Notes: generated by a model not told the origin, from the sequence alone. A stretch of DNA of 49,849 bases from Faecalimonas sp. (GCA_020024645.1 JAHHTN010000006.1:1-49849); one strand, 5' to 3'. Shown: positions 27,022 through 36,372, numbered from the stretch's first letter. Program-made: numbers and translations.

Positions 27022-28347
27022 CTATAAGAATTTTGTTTTTCTTACTGTCTGCACCAATTCTCCATTATTTTTCGTACGAGAAAACATATTTAAAATATTA
27101 TCTACTGCTTCTTCTGGTTTCATACCATTTAACGCTTTTCGCATACTACTTACTGCTTCTTGCTCATCTGGAGTTAACAAAAGATCTTCTCTTCTTGTGC
27201 CTGATTTCACAATATCAATAGCAGGGAATACTCTCTTTTCTTGTAGTTTTCTATCTAATACAAGTTCCATATTACCTGTCCCTTTAAATTCTTCGTAAAT
27301 AACATCATCCATCTTACTTCCTGTATCTACAAGAGCTGTTGCTAAAATCGTTAAACTTCCTCCTTCACGCATATTTCTTGCTGCACCAAAAAATCTTTTT
27401 GGCATATGCAGTGCTGCAGGATCTAACCCACCCGAAAGTGTTCTACCACTTGGTGAAACCGTTAAGTTATATGCTCGTGAAAGTCTTGTAATACTGTCTA
27501 GTAAAATGGTAACATCTTTTTTATGTTCCACTAATCTCTTAGCTCGCTCAATTACCATTTCCGAAACTCGTTTATGATGCTCTGGTAATTCATCAAATGT
27601 AGAATAAATCACTTCTACATTTTTACCACAAATTGCTTCCCGAATATCTGTTACTTCCTCCGGTCTTTCATCGATTAATAAAATCAAAATATGCATTTCC
27701 GGATTATTCTTTAATATAGAAAGAGCCACCTCTTTTAATAATGTAGTTTTACCAGCTTTTGGTGGAGAAACAATCATACCACGTTGTCCTTTACCCATCG
27801 GAGAAATTAAATCTACAATACGCATCGCAATACTACTTCCCACACCCTCTAAATGTAATCTCTCATTCGGAAAAATTGGTGTCATATCTTCAAAACAACT
27901 ACGTTTTGATGCCTCCACTGGATTCAATCCATTTATTTTAGTTAAATACAATAATGCACTAAATTTTTCTGTCGGGGATTTTATTCTTGTATTTCCAACA
28001 ACAATATCACCTGTTTTTAAATTAAAACGACGAATCTGCGAAGGAGATACATATACATCGTTTTCTCCTGGAAGATAATTCGCACAACGGATAAATCCAT
28101 ATCCATCAGGCAACACCTCTAAAATGCCATTGGCTACAATTCCACTGTCAAGTTGTTCAATATCTGCTGTTCCAGATTTTTCATTTTTCACTTCTTCTTT
28201 TACTGCTTTCGCTTTATCTTTTTCATCTTCCGCCAACATCACTTCAATAATGTCCGCCTTTTTCATTGTGGAAACACCTTTTAAATGTCTTGCCTTCGCT
28301 AATTCTCTTAACGTTGTCAATGGTAAAGACTCATATTTTTCTTTCAT
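27022..28347 (-). CDS. rho: Transcription termination factor Rho
   Basis: Rho of 441 residues. An N-terminal helix-rich Rho_N region (LTTLRELAKARHLKGVSTMK) is followed by a short acidic linker, an RNA-binding cold-shock-like domain with GYGFIRCANY and ENDVYVSPSQI, and the hexameric ATPase core: Walker A PPKAGKTTLLK near residue 198, LLIDERPEEVT, LDSITRLSRAYN, and the Q-loop/R-loop region. A longer frame from 28371 was rejected since AAGGAAG is 7 bases before ATG 28347. The gene has its own promoter (28425-28453), divergent from malic enzyme. Confidence 0.98.
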   Translation of the reverse strand: MKEKYESLPLTTLRELAKARHLKGVSTMKKADIIEVMLAEDEKDKAKAVKEEVKNEKSGTADIEQLDSGIVANGILEVLPDGYGFIRCANYLPGENDVYVSPSQIRRFNLKTGDIVVGNTRIKSPTEKFSALLYLTKINGLNPVEASKRSCFEDMTPIFPNERLHLEGVGSSIAMRIVDLISPMGKGQRGMIVSPPKAGKTTLLKEVALSILKNNPEMHILILLIDERPEEVTDIREAICGKNVEVIYSTFDELPEHHKRVSEMVIERAKRLVEHKKDVTILLDSITRLSRAYNLTVSPSGRTLSGGLDPAALHMPKRFFGAARNMREGGSLTILATALVDTGSKMDDVIYEEFKGTGNMELVLDRKLQEKRVFPAIDIVKSGTRREDLLLTPDEQEAVSSMRKALNGMKPEEAVDNILNMFSRTKNNGELVQTVRKTKFL

Positions 28348-28424
28348 TATTTTTCTTCCTTCCTTATTCACTTAACACTGTGGGAATTTTTGTCAGAACT
28401 GACTTTTTTCTGAATTATGTGCTA

Positions 28425-28453
28425 ATTATACACTATCTCATTTTAAAAAGCAA
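28425..28453 (-). promoter_or_regulatory. Promoter of rho
   Basis: TTGCTT (28448-28453) and TATAAT (28425-28430) lie 17 bases apart on the minus strand. The leader to the ATG is about 75 bases and includes GTCAGTTCTGAC (28394-28405), a short inverted repeat flanked by A/T runs. Confidence 0.75.
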
Positions 28454-28478
28454 AGATTTTATCAGAAATTTTATCATG

Positions 28479-28507
28479 TTGATTTGCCTCCACAGGAATG
28501 GTATATT
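28479..28507 (+). promoter_or_regulatory. Promoter of the malic enzyme operon
   Basis: TTGATT (28479-28484) and TATATT (28502-28507) are 17 bases apart on the plus strand, about 65 bases before the malic enzyme start codon. Confidence 0.65.
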
Positions 28508-28570
28508 ATGTACAGAGAAACTGTCAATATTTTATTTGACTATCTAAAAAGAAGGAAAAGGTGTGAAATT

Positions 28571-29719
28571 ATGACAACAAATGAAAAAGCATTACAGATG
28601 CATGAACAATGGAATGGGAAAATCGAAACAGTAGCAAAATCGAAAGTAAATTCCCGTGAAGACCTTGCAATCGCATATACTCCTGGTGTTGCAGAACCTT
28701 GCAAAGTGATTGCCGAAAACCAAGATACTGTCTACAAATATACAATGAAAGCAAATACTGTTGCTGTTGTTTCTGATGGAAGTGCTGTTCTTGGACTAGG
28801 GAATATTGGTGCTTGCGCAGCACTTCCTGTTATGGAAGGAAAGGCTGTCCTTTTTAAAGAATTTGGAAACGTCAATGCTGTTCCTATCTGCTTAGATACG
28901 CAAGACACTGAAGAAATCATTCAAACTGTCGTTAATATCGCCCCTGCCTTTGGTGGAATTAATTTGGAAGATATTTCTGCTCCACGTTGCTTCGAAATTG
29001 AGGAACGTTTGAAAAAACTTCTTAATATTCCTGTTTTTCACGATGATCAACACGGAACTGCTATCGTTGTATTAGCTGGAATTATAAACGCTTTAAAAAT
29101 TACTGGAAAAGAAAAAGAACATTGTAAAGTGGTTGTCAATGGTGCAGGTTCCGCAGGAATCGCTATTACCAAACTTTTACTTACTTATGGTTTTAAACAT
29201 ATTACAATGTGCGATATTAACGGAATAATTTCCAAATCATCTCCAAATTTAAACTGGGCTCAAGAAAAGATGACAGAACTAACAAATCTTTCACAAGAAA
29301 CCGGTTCACTTTCTGACGCTTTAAATGGAGCAGATATCTTCATTGGCGTATCTGCTCCAAATATTGTTACAAAAGAAATGGTTAGTTCCATGAATAAAGA
29401 TGCTATTTTATTTGCTATGGCAAATCCAGTTCCTGAAATTATGCCAGATTTAGCGAAAGAAGCCGGAGCAAAAGTGATCGGTACAGGACGTTCTGATTTT
29501 CCTAATCAAGTAAACAACGTTGTTGCATTTCCAGGTATCTTCAAAGGAGCTTTAGAAGGACGTGCCACACAGATTACAGAAGAAATGAAACTTGCTGCTG
29601 CGAATGCTATAGCAGGACTCGTTCCAGATAACGAGTTAAGTGATACTAATATTCTCCCGGAAGCATTTGATCCTCGCGTTGCTGATGCAGTAAGCAATGC
29701 AATAAAATCTCTCATTTGA
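28571..29719 (+). CDS. Malic enzyme (oxidative decarboxylating malate dehydrogenase)
   Basis: Malic enzyme of 382 residues, of the short bacterial type without a phosphotransacetylase domain. Visible motifs are the catalytic Tyr region AIAYTPGVAEPC near residue 32, SDGSAVLGLGNIGA, the Lys region VLFKEFGNVNA, metal ligands in NLEDISAPRCFEIE, FHDDQHGTAIVVLAG, and the NAD(P) site VNGAGSAGIAI. It converts malate to pyruvate and CO2 with NAD(P)H; cofactor choice cannot be read with confidence. The frame is open upstream to 28484, but AAGGTG and family alignment favour ATG 28571. The stop overlaps the next start (TGATG). Confidence 0.96.
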   Translation: MTTNEKALQMHEQWNGKIETVAKSKVNSREDLAIAYTPGVAEPCKVIAENQDTVYKYTMKANTVAVVSDGSAVLGLGNIGACAALPVMEGKAVLFKEFGNVNAVPICLDTQDTEEIIQTVVNIAPAFGGINLEDISAPRCFEIEERLKKLLNIPVFHDDQHGTAIVVLAGIINALKITGKEKEHCKVVVNGAGSAGIAITKLLLTYGFKHITMCDINGIISKSSPNLNWAQEKMTELTNLSQETGSLSDALNGADIFIGVSAPNIVTKEMVSSMNKDAILFAMANPVPEIMPDLAKEAGAKVIGTGRSDFPNQVNNVVAFPGIFKGALEGRATQITEEMKLAAANAIAGLVPDNELSDTNILPEAFDPRVADAVSNAIKSLI

Positions 29720-30648
29720 TGAAACGTTGGGATGAAAAAAGATATTATTCTCTAGATTACTATTTAAAGAAAGTTTATGGCAAGAAATTGTATAAACTTT
29801 CCCTAAACGGAGGCATGACTTGTCCAAACCGCGACGGAACATTGGGCAATCGAGGATGTATATTTTGCAGTGAGGGCGGCTCGGGAGATTTTTCCGCCCC
29901 TTCCTCTATCAACATAAAAGAACAAATTGCCTACGGCAAAAAATTAGTAGAGAGAAAATATAAAGGGAATTCCTATATTGCCTATTTTCAGGCATATACA
30001 AATACATATGCCCCTGTTTCTTATTTGGAAAAAATTTTCATCGAAGCCATTGAAGAACCAGAAATTAAAATCCTTTCCATAGCAACTCGTCCTGATTGCC
30101 TAGGAGAAGATGTTCTACAGTTACTTAAAAAATTAAACAAAATCAAACCCGTATGGGTTGAATTAGGGTTACAAACTATCCACGAAGAAAGTGCAGCCTT
30201 TATTAGACGTGGGTACATTCTTCCTGTTTTTGAAACTGCCATCAAAAATCTTCGAGACATAGGTATTACAGTTATCGTCCACACAATTCTTGGACTACCA
30301 AACGAAACAGAAGAAATGATGCTAGAAACCATATCCTATCTTAATCAACTAGATATTCAGGGCATTAAACTTCAATTATTACATATCCTAAAAGGAACGG
30401 ACATGGCAAGGTTCTTTAAAAACCAAAAATTTCATCTTCCCACTTTAGATGAATATATGGTATTATTAAGTAGATGTATATCTTCACTCCGTCCAGATAT
30501 TGTAGTTCATCGCCTTACTGGTGACGGTCCTAAAGATTTACTTATCGCACCACTTTGGACAGCAAACAAACGTTTTGTTTTAAATTCCATACAGCGATAT
30601 TTTAAAAACGAAGACATATGGCAGGGAAAGGATTATTTCCCAAAATAG
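29719..30648 (+). CDS. Radical SAM protein, TIGR01212/YhcC family
   Basis: Protein of 309 residues. The [4Fe-4S] cysteines C35, C47 and C50 appear in MTCPNRDGTLGNRGCIFC, with the unusual wide first spacing of the TIGR01212 family instead of the classic CxxxCxxC. Barrel motifs TRPDCLGEDVL and WVELGLQTIHEE, and the later HTILGLPNETEEM, also fit. The reaction is unknown; related proteins include YhcC, and the family resembles the Elp3-like branch of radical SAM enzymes. ATG 29719 shares one base with the malic enzyme stop and has no good ribosome binding site, so translation is probably coupled. Confidence 0.93.
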   Translation: MKRWDEKRYYSLDYYLKKVYGKKLYKLSLNGGMTCPNRDGTLGNRGCIFCSEGGSGDFSAPSSINIKEQIAYGKKLVERKYKGNSYIAYFQAYTNTYAPVSYLEKIFIEAIEEPEIKILSIATRPDCLGEDVLQLLKKLNKIKPVWVELGLQTIHEESAAFIRRGYILPVFETAIKNLRDIGITVIVHTILGLPNETEEMMLETISYLNQLDIQGIKLQLLHILKGTDMARFFKNQKFHLPTLDEYMVLLSRCISSLRPDIVVHRLTGDGPKDLLIAPLWTANKRFVLNSIQRYFKNEDIWQGKDYFPK

Positions 30649-30662
30649 AAAGGGGTGTTTGT

Positions 30663-31175
30663 ATGTCTGAAACTTTTACTTTATACAAACTCATTGTATT
30701 ATATATGTTGGAAAAAGTTGATTTTCCTCTTACAAACGGACAAATTTCAGAATTTATTTTAGATAAAGGATATACCACTTATTTTAAATTGCAACAAGCT
30801 CTCTCAGAAATGGTAGATGCCCGATTTATCCAAGAAGAAACAACCCACAATCGTACTTTATATCATCTTACAGAAGAAGGCAGTGAAACAATTCAGTTTT
30901 TTATCAATAAACTCTCCCCTGCTATTCGAGATGATATAGATGCGTTTTTCAAAGAACATAAATACGAATTAAAAAATGATGTTTCTATCAAAGCAGATTA
31001 TTTTCCCAATGCCAATCAGGAATTTTCTGTTCGATGCCAAATTATCGAAAACAATGCAAGCCTTATGGAACTTGTACTCACAGTTCCATCCGAACACGAA
31101 GCAGAGGCCATTATAAATAATTGGCGTCAAAAAAACGAAGAAATCTACGCTTTTCTTATGAAAAATCTTTTATAG
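30663..31175 (+). CDS. DUF4364 winged-helix protein
   Basis: Protein of 170 residues typical of DUF4364. The N-terminal half reads as a winged helix-turn-helix: LYKLIVLYMLEKVDFPLTNG, then a recognition-like helix YFKLQQALSEMVDARFIQ and a wing RTLYHLTEEG. The C-terminal half (about 95-170) is a small alpha/beta domain. The family is common in Clostridia as a putative transcriptional regulator with no known targets. AAAGGGG is 7 bases before ATG 30663, and the frame's earlier Met at 30618 has none. It ends the plus-strand operon at a strong bidirectional terminator. Confidence 0.9.
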   Translation: MSETFTLYKLIVLYMLEKVDFPLTNGQISEFILDKGYTTYFKLQQALSEMVDARFIQEETTHNRTLYHLTEEGSETIQFFINKLSPAIRDDIDAFFKEHKYELKNDVSIKADYFPNANQEFSVRCQIIENNASLMELVLTVPSEHEAEAIINNWRQKNEEIYAFLMKNLL

Positions 31176-31216
31176 AATAAAGGCACGCTCTTTTAATAAG
31201 AACGTGCCCTTATTCT
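31174..31216. terminator. Bidirectional terminator between DUF4364 and rarA
   Basis: AGAATAA-GGCACG and CGTGCC-TTATTCT form a long stem (one bulged A or C run) around a 15-base loop. It serves the convergent genes on both sides. The DUF4364 stop lies at its 5' edge and the rarA stop codon lies in its loop. Confidence 0.85.
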
Positions 31217-32515
31217 ATCCAAATATTGTTTTATCTCTTTTTCATGTCCGTTTTCTGTTGGAACATAAAAACTCATATTTTTTATCTCATTAGGGAGATA
31301 TTGTTGTTTCACATAATGCTCCGGATAATCATGAGCATATTTATACCCGATACCATGTCCTAAGTCTTTCGCTCCCTGATAATGTGAATCCTGTAAATGT
31401 ACTGGAACTGTAGTCTTTTGATTTTTCACATTGTCCATCGCTCTATTAATAGCCATATAAGAAGCGTTACTTTTTGGTGCCGTAGCTACATATGTTACAG
31501 CCTGCGACAAAATAATTCTTGCTTCAGGCATACCAATTCTCTCCACAGCCTGTGCTGCTGATACTGCTATAGTAAGTGCGTTAGGGTCAGCATTCCCTAC
31601 ATCTTCTGATGCACAAATCATAATACGTCTTGCAATAAATTTAATATCTTCTCCTGCATATAACATTTTTGCCAAATAATATACTGCTGCATCTGGATCC
31701 GAACCTCTCATACTTTTGATAAAAGCAGAAATCGTATCATAATGATTGTCTCCCGTTTTATCATAGCGAACTACTCTTTTTTGAATACACTGTTCTGCCA
31801 CTTCCAAAGTAATATGAATTTTTCCGTCTTCACTTCTCGGTGTTGTCAATATTCCTAATTCAATTGCATTTAATGCATTTCTTGCATCTCCTCCCGAAAT
31901 ATTAGCAAGGAATTCCAGTGCCTCCTCATCTATCTCCGCTTTATATGTTCCCATTCCTTTTTCCGTATTATATACTGCGCGTTTCAACAAAATTTTAATA
32001 TCTTCGCTATCTAATGGCTGCAATTCAAATACACTCGACCGAGATATCAGCGCTCTATTCACCTCAAAATATGGATTTTCTGTTGTTGCACCAATTAATA
32101 TAACTGTCCCATCTTCTACAAATGGAAGGAGATAATCCTGCTGTCCCTTATTGAACCGATGAATTTCATCTATAAATAAAATTGTTCTTTTTCCATACAT
32201 TCCCAAATTATTTTTTGCCTGCTCAATTACAGCTTCCATATCTTTTTTTCCAGCAACCGTTGCATTCATCTGCATAAATTCAGCACTTGTTGTATTCGCA
32301 ATCACTTTTGCCAGAGTTGTCTTCCCTGTTCCCGATGGTCCATAAAAAATAATAGAGCTCAATTTATCCGCCTTAATAGCGCGATATAACAATTTATCTT
32401 TTCCGATAATATGTTGCTGTCCCACCACTTCTTCCAATGTTTTAGGACGCAACCTTGATGCGAGTGGAGCCTCTTTTTCTTTCTTATTTTCCTGCATATA
32501 TTCAAATAAATTCAT
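31193..32515 (-). CDS. rarA: Replication-associated recombination protein A (RarA/MgsA AAA+ ATPase)
   Basis: AAA+ ATPase of 440 residues. PLASRLRPKTLEEVVGQQH is the typical start, Walker A GPSGTGKTT is at residues 59-67, Walker B LFIDEIHRFNKGQQD follows, then sensor 1 ATTENPYFEVN and the Arg finger ALISRS. The C-terminal tetramerisation part has AKMLYAGEDIKFIARRI and YKYAHDYPEHYVKQQYLP, diagnostic of RarA/WRNIP1 proteins. They act at stalled forks with the sliding clamp and RecA pathways. The frame opens at 32563, but TAGGAGAAA precedes ATG 32515. The gene follows tcdA by 10 bases. Confidence 0.96.
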   Translation of the reverse strand: MNLFEYMQENKKEKEAPLASRLRPKTLEEVVGQQHIIGKDKLLYRAIKADKLSSIIFYGPSGTGKTTLAKVIANTTSAEFMQMNATVAGKKDMEAVIEQAKNNLGMYGKRTILFIDEIHRFNKGQQDYLLPFVEDGTVILIGATTENPYFEVNRALISRSSVFELQPLDSEDIKILLKRAVYNTEKGMGTYKAEIDEEALEFLANISGGDARNALNAIELGILTTPRSEDGKIHITLEVAEQCIQKRVVRYDKTGDNHYDTISAFIKSMRGSDPDAAVYYLAKMLYAGEDIKFIARRIMICASEDVGNADPNALTIAVSAAQAVERIGMPEARIILSQAVTYVATAPKSNASYMAINRAMDNVKNQKTTVPVHLQDSHYQGAKDLGHGIGYKYAHDYPEHYVKQQYLPNEIKNMSFYVPTENGHEKEIKQYLDRIRARSY

Positions 32516-32525
32516 ATACTTTCTC

Positions 32526-33242
32526 CTATATTCCTGCCAATTCTCTAATAACCTCTCCTGCAATAATCAAACCTGCTACCGGAGGAACAAACGAAATACT
32601 TCCAGGAAGAGAACGACGCCTTCCTAAATCTTCTCCCGTCACTCTCCCCGAAGTATCTATTGGTTGTTCATCAGAATACAATACCTTTAATTTTCGTATT
32701 CCTCTTGCTTTCAATTCTTTTCGCATCACTTTGCAAAGTGGACATACCGAAGTTTTATAAATATCAGTAATTTTAAATCTCTCTGGATATAGTTTATTGC
32801 CAGTTCCCATACTACTAATTATCGGAATATTTTTCTCCTTTGCCAATTGTGCCAAAGCAAGTTTTGCTGTCACCGTATCAATAGCATCGATAATATAATC
32901 TACCTGCTCCTGAAATAACATTTCTATATTTTCAGGAAGTACAAACATTTCATATGTGAGCACTTCAATTCGTGGACAAATATCTTTTATTCGCTCTTTC
33001 ATAATTTCTGTTTTATATTTTCCAACTGTACTATGATAAGCAATAGATTGCCTATTAATATTGGTCACTGAAACAACATCATTATCTATAAGAATGAGTT
33101 TTCCAACTCCACTTCTTGCAAGAGCCTCTATACAATGCGAGCCCACTCCACCTACTCCAAAAACCATTACCGAAGATTTTTTTAATTTTGAAACTCCCTC
33201 TTCTCCAAGCAATAGTTCTGTTCTTGAATATTCATTTATCAT
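32526..33242 (-). CDS. tcdA: ThiF/E1-like protein, probable tRNA threonylcarbamoyladenosine dehydratase
   Basis: E1-superfamily protein of 238 residues. The nucleotide-binding site FGVGGVGSHCIEALARSG lies near residues 28-45, with LIDNDVVSVTNINRQ following (Asp binds ATP ribose and the Asn-Arg pair contacts phosphate), and DAIDTVTAKLALAQ. Its length and SDEQP/GSISFVPPVAGL segments fit TcdA/CsdL, which cyclises t6A37 to ct6A in tRNAs. PLCKVMRKELKARG has one cysteine only. The frame begins with TTG at 33254, but GGAGA is 5 bases before ATG 33242, so I use that. MoeB/ThiF would be expected near thiamine or molybdopterin genes, which are absent. Confidence 0.87.
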   Translation of the reverse strand: MINEYSRTELLLGEEGVSKLKKSSVMVFGVGGVGSHCIEALARSGVGKLILIDNDVVSVTNINRQSIAYHSTVGKYKTEIMKERIKDICPRIEVLTYEMFVLPENIEMLFQEQVDYIIDAIDTVTAKLALAQLAKEKNIPIISSMGTGNKLYPERFKITDIYKTSVCPLCKVMRKELKARGIRKLKVLYSDEQPIDTSGRVTGEDLGRRRSLPGSISFVPPVAGLIIAGEVIRELAGI

Positions 33243-33263
33243 CACATTCTCCAATCTTCCAAC

Positions 33264-33944
33264 CTATTCTACTATAAGTTTATCTACTGTTACAAATTCA
33301 TACCCCTCTTTCTGCAAAATATCAATAATTCGAAGAGCTGCATCAACCGAACTTTTATAACAATCATGCAGTAATATAATATCATTTTCTTTTACAGTCG
33401 TCACTACCTTGTTCACAATTTCATCAGTGTTTTCCGTTGTCCAATCCAATGGATCCACAGACCATGATACTGGAAAAACATTCATTTTTTCAACTAACTT
33501 TTTCTTCCAACTTCCAAAAGGTGCTCGTAAATATTCTACATGTTTTTTTGTTACTTTTTCAATTATCTCATTTGTTTTTTGTATTTCCGATATTGCAGCT
33601 TCATCTGATATTTTACTTATATCTACATGATTATATGTATGGTTACCTATAAGATGTCCTTCGTCTTTTTCTCTCTGAAGCAACTTCATATTTGCTTCAG
33701 CCATTTTCCCTATAACAAAAAAACTTACCTTCACATTTCTTTCCTTTAAACCATCTAATAATTGAGATGTATATTTTTCGCTTGGTCCATCATCAAATGT
33801 GAGTGCTATTTTAGGCTTCTCTTCCAACATTTTCTCCACCTCTATTATCTCTGGACCTTGTAAATCTTTCATTCTTAAAGATTGAAACAACACAACCGTA
33901 TATAATGCTCCACACAAACACAGTATTTTTTTTGTTTTTCTCAC
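33264..33944 (-). CDS. Membrane-anchored polysaccharide deacetylase (NodB domain)
   Basis: Carbohydrate esterase family 4 protein of about 226 residues. A single N-terminal hydrophobic segment (about 6-22) precedes the NodB domain: TFDDGPS at 49-55 (catalytic base and metal Asp), HTYNH with metal ligands His102 and His106, RAPFGSWKK, a DPLDW motif and ILLHD with the catalytic His. It probably deacetylates peptidoglycan or another cell-wall glycan at the outer membrane face. The frame opens with GTG at 33998 but has no ribosome binding site there; I chose the GTG at 33944 with AAAGGG upstream, and the start remains uncertain. It overlaps none of its neighbours. Confidence 0.88.
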   Translation of the reverse strand: MRKTKKILCLCGALYTVVLFQSLRMKDLQGPEIIEVEKMLEEKPKIALTFDDGPSEKYTSQLLDGLKERNVKVSFFVIGKMAEANMKLLQREKDEGHLIGNHTYNHVDISKISDEAAISEIQKTNEIIEKVTKKHVEYLRAPFGSWKKKLVEKMNVFPVSWSVDPLDWTTENTDEIVNKVVTTVKENDIILLHDCYKSSVDAALRIIDILQKEGYEFVTVDKLIVE

Positions 33945-34002
33945 TTTATATAACCCTTTTCTTTGTTTCACTCTATAAAAGATATGAAAATATCGCACAA
34001 AA

Positions 34003-34026
34003 ATAACAGGTTGTTATACCTGTTAT
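34003..34026 (-). terminator. Intrinsic terminator of the flavin reductase gene
   Basis: On the minus strand ATAACAGGT and ACCTGTTAT form a 9-bp stem with a 6-base loop followed by TTTTTG. The flavin reductase stop codon (34023-34025) lies inside the 5' arm of the stem. Confidence 0.82.
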
Positions 34027-34595
34027 CTTATTTTTTTCTTTCTAACGCTATATCCAAAAGTCCCGAGCAACTCTCCAATTCCATAATATTCTCCATGAGA
34101 GTACACAATAGGCTTCGATTTTGACAATTCGAACTTATTTTTTTCATTTAAATAAGTTTCATCAATATTAACTGCAACAACTTCTGCTAAAAACATATGG
34201 TGCGAACCTAGTTCTTCAACTTTCTTTACTTTACATTCGATATTCACAGGGCTCTCTTTAATCAGGGGAGCATCGATAATACTGGCTTTCTCTTCTGTCA
34301 ATTTCATCTCTGTAAATTTATCTACATCTTTCCCTGAACGTACTCCACAATAATCTGTCGCGTAAGCCAATTTTTCTGTTGTAAGATTTACAACAAATTC
34401 TCCTGTTCTTTTTAAAATTCCATAAGAATATCTCTCCGGTCTTACAGAAATTGATAGCATAGGTGGATTTGTACATATCGTACCCGCCCATGCTACTGTG
34501 ATAATATTTGATTTTCCCTTTTCATCTGCCATACTTACCATAACAACTGGTAACGGATATAACATATTTCCTGCTTTCCATGTCTGTTTTGCCAT
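34023..34595 (-). CDS. Flavin reductase-like (FMN-binding split-barrel) protein
   Basis: Protein of 190 residues of the flavin reductase-like family. It begins with YPLPVVMVSMADEKGKSN and TVAWAGTICTNPPMLSISV (residues 33-51), the segment that forms the flavin-binding barrel, then RYSYGILKRTGEFVVNL and an HHMFLAEVVAV strand. Such proteins bind FMN non-covalently and either reduce flavins with NAD(P)H or serve as flavoproteins of unknown use. AGGAGAGAG precedes ATG 34595. It starts 8 bases after the pyrophosphatase stop, in the same operon. The physiological partner is not evident. Confidence 0.9.
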   Translation of the reverse strand: MAKQTWKAGNMLYPLPVVMVSMADEKGKSNIITVAWAGTICTNPPMLSISVRPERYSYGILKRTGEFVVNLTTEKLAYATDYCGVRSGKDVDKFTEMKLTEEKASIIDAPLIKESPVNIECKVKKVEELGSHHMFLAEVVAVNIDETYLNEKNKFELSKSKPIVYSHGEYYGIGELLGTFGYSVRKKKIR

Positions 34596-34603
34596 TCTCT
34601 CTC

Positions 34604-36256
34604 CTAACTCTGCAACGATACTACAATTGCAGGTATCAACTGTTTTTTACGCGATACAACACCCTTCAATATAATATCTTCTACATCTATCGACAAATCA
34701 AAAGCCTCTATCACAAGATTTTTTGCATTATTTCCAACACAAAGTAACTCCGTAGTTTCTTCAATAATATTTGTCAACATAATAAACATCATATCAACAC
34801 CTTTTTCCATAAGTGCAGTTTTTAAATACGGCACAATGCGTTCCTTAATTTCTTCTAATTCTTCCGCACTCATTGAATTAATCTGCCCTACTCCAAATTC
34901 CACTCCACTTACTTCAAACTTTTTAAAATCTTGGAAACAAATTTCTTTGGCCGTTTTATTAACAAGATTACTTCCTGCCTTAAACATATTTCTAGCCAAT
35001 TCCTCAATATCTATATGTGCAATTGCAGCCAATTCTCTTCCCGCTTTTTCATCTACAGCTGTACACGTTGGGGAACGGAACATCAATGTATCCGAAGTAA
35101 TAGCTGAACAAAGTAGACTCGCTATCGTTTCATCAATTTCAACATTATTTTCTAAATACATTTGATATACAATTGTCGCCGTACACCCTACAGGCTGATT
35201 CCTAAAGTATACTGGTCCAACTGTTTCAATTCCTGCTCCCAAACGATGATGATCGATAATTTCTAATATATCTGCTTCTTCTATTCCGTCAACAGCTTGT
35301 GTTCTCTCATTATGATCTACTAAAATAACTTGCTTTTTTTTCGCATCCAATAAACGTCTGCGTGAAATAAACCCTATAAATCTTCCTTGTTTATCAATAA
35401 CCGGGAAATCACGGTAACGTTTTTTTGTCATTACTTCTTTAATATCATCAATATAATCACTCGTCTTAAAAGCTGTGAAATTTTCCTTCGTCATAAAATA
35501 TTTTACTGGAATACTTTGATTAATTAATCTTGCTACAGTAAAGGTATCATGAGGAGTTCTAATGATAACACAACTTCTCTCTTCTGCAATCTTTTTAATC
35601 GTTTTAGAAACAGTTGCATTCTGACATACAACAAGACAACTTGCATCCATCTCTAATGCACATAATTGTGACTCATATCGATTTCCCAAAATAACCAAAT
35701 CATCTTGTTCAATAAAATTCTCCATTAATTCGGGACTTGAGGCAGCAATAACAACCTTCCCTTTAATAAAGTAAGCATGTTCATTACCTGTTACAATTTC
35801 CCCATCTAATGTATTTGCAATACTTCTATATTGCGTTCTTGCAGAGGCTAATATATTGTTATCATACACTTCCATATAAGAAGTAGCAATATCTCCTATT
35901 GTAATCAAACCCTCCAAGGCTCCATTCGCTGTAACCGGCATTGTCTTTGTATTATTTTCCTTCATTAATGCCCAAACTTTTTTAATAGAGACACTGCTTT
36001 CCACACCTGCCATCTTGTTAATATCTATATCTTTCACTTGTGTCTGCACATTATTCAGCAAGCTTGGAGGAGTTACACCAAACCGCTTTAATACATACTG
36101 TGTTTCTTCATTGATCTGTCCTGCCCTTTTAGCGATATAATCATTCCCAGTAATCTTCTTTTTCAAATTTGCATATGCTAATGCAGAACAAATCGAATCC
36201 GTATCTGGATTTTTATGTCCCACTACATACACTTTTCTTGCTTTCCTATTTTCCAT
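34604..36256 (-). CDS. ppaC: Manganese-dependent inorganic pyrophosphatase with regulatory CBS/DRTGG insert
   Basis: Family II (DHH) pyrophosphatase of 550 residues, much longer than the roughly 310 of the simple enzyme. The N-terminal metal site is VVGHKNPDTDSI (His14, Asp18, Asp20). A regulatory insert of about 240 residues follows from residue 70: CBS motif, a DRTGG-type domain and a second CBS (EVMTKKRYRDFPVIDKQGRFIGFISRR). The catalytic domain resumes with VDHNERTQ, IIDHHRLG and TSDTLMFRSPT, then the C-terminal DHHA2 domain ending SRKKQLIP. Known homologues are controlled by adenine nucleotides through the CBS pair and by diadenosine polyphosphates. It hydrolyses PPi to phosphate in the cytoplasm. 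Confidence 0.95.
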   Translation of the reverse strand: MENRKARKVYVVGHKNPDTDSICSALAYANLKKKITGNDYIAKRAGQINEETQYVLKRFGVTPPSLLNNVQTQVKDIDINKMAGVESSVSIKKVWALMKENNTKTMPVTANGALEGLITIGDIATSYMEVYDNNILASARTQYRSIANTLDGEIVTGNEHAYFIKGKVVIAASSPELMENFIEQDDLVILGNRYESQLCALEMDASCLVVCQNATVSKTIKKIAEERSCVIIRTPHDTFTVARLINQSIPVKYFMTKENFTAFKTSDYIDDIKEVMTKKRYRDFPVIDKQGRFIGFISRRRLLDAKKKQVILVDHNERTQAVDGIEEADILEIIDHHRLGAGIETVGPVYFRNQPVGCTATIVYQMYLENNVEIDETIASLLCSAITSDTLMFRSPTCTAVDEKAGRELAAIAHIDIEELARNMFKAGSNLVNKTAKEICFQDFKKFEVSGVEFGVGQINSMSAEELEEIKERIVPYLKTALMEKGVDMMFIMLTNIIEETTELLCVGNNAKNLVIEAFDLSIDVEDIILKGVVSRKKQLIPAIVVSLQS

Positions 36257-36321
36257 AAATTTATATCTCTCCTCCGAAGTATACCTTTATTACATAGAAA
36301 GTATTTTATAAGGAAAAAGAA

Positions 36322-36350
36322 ACAGCCAAAGAACATACTTCAATGACTGC
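36322..36350 (-). terminator. Possible weak terminator upstream of ppaC
   Basis: On the minus strand GCAGTCATTGAA can pair with TTCTTTGGCTGT (two internal mismatches, some G-U pairs) around a 5-base loop, followed by TTCTTTTTCC. It lies between the S1 protein gene and ppaC. Confidence 0.45.
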
Positions 36351-36372
36351 TTTTAATCAATCAACCTTTTAC

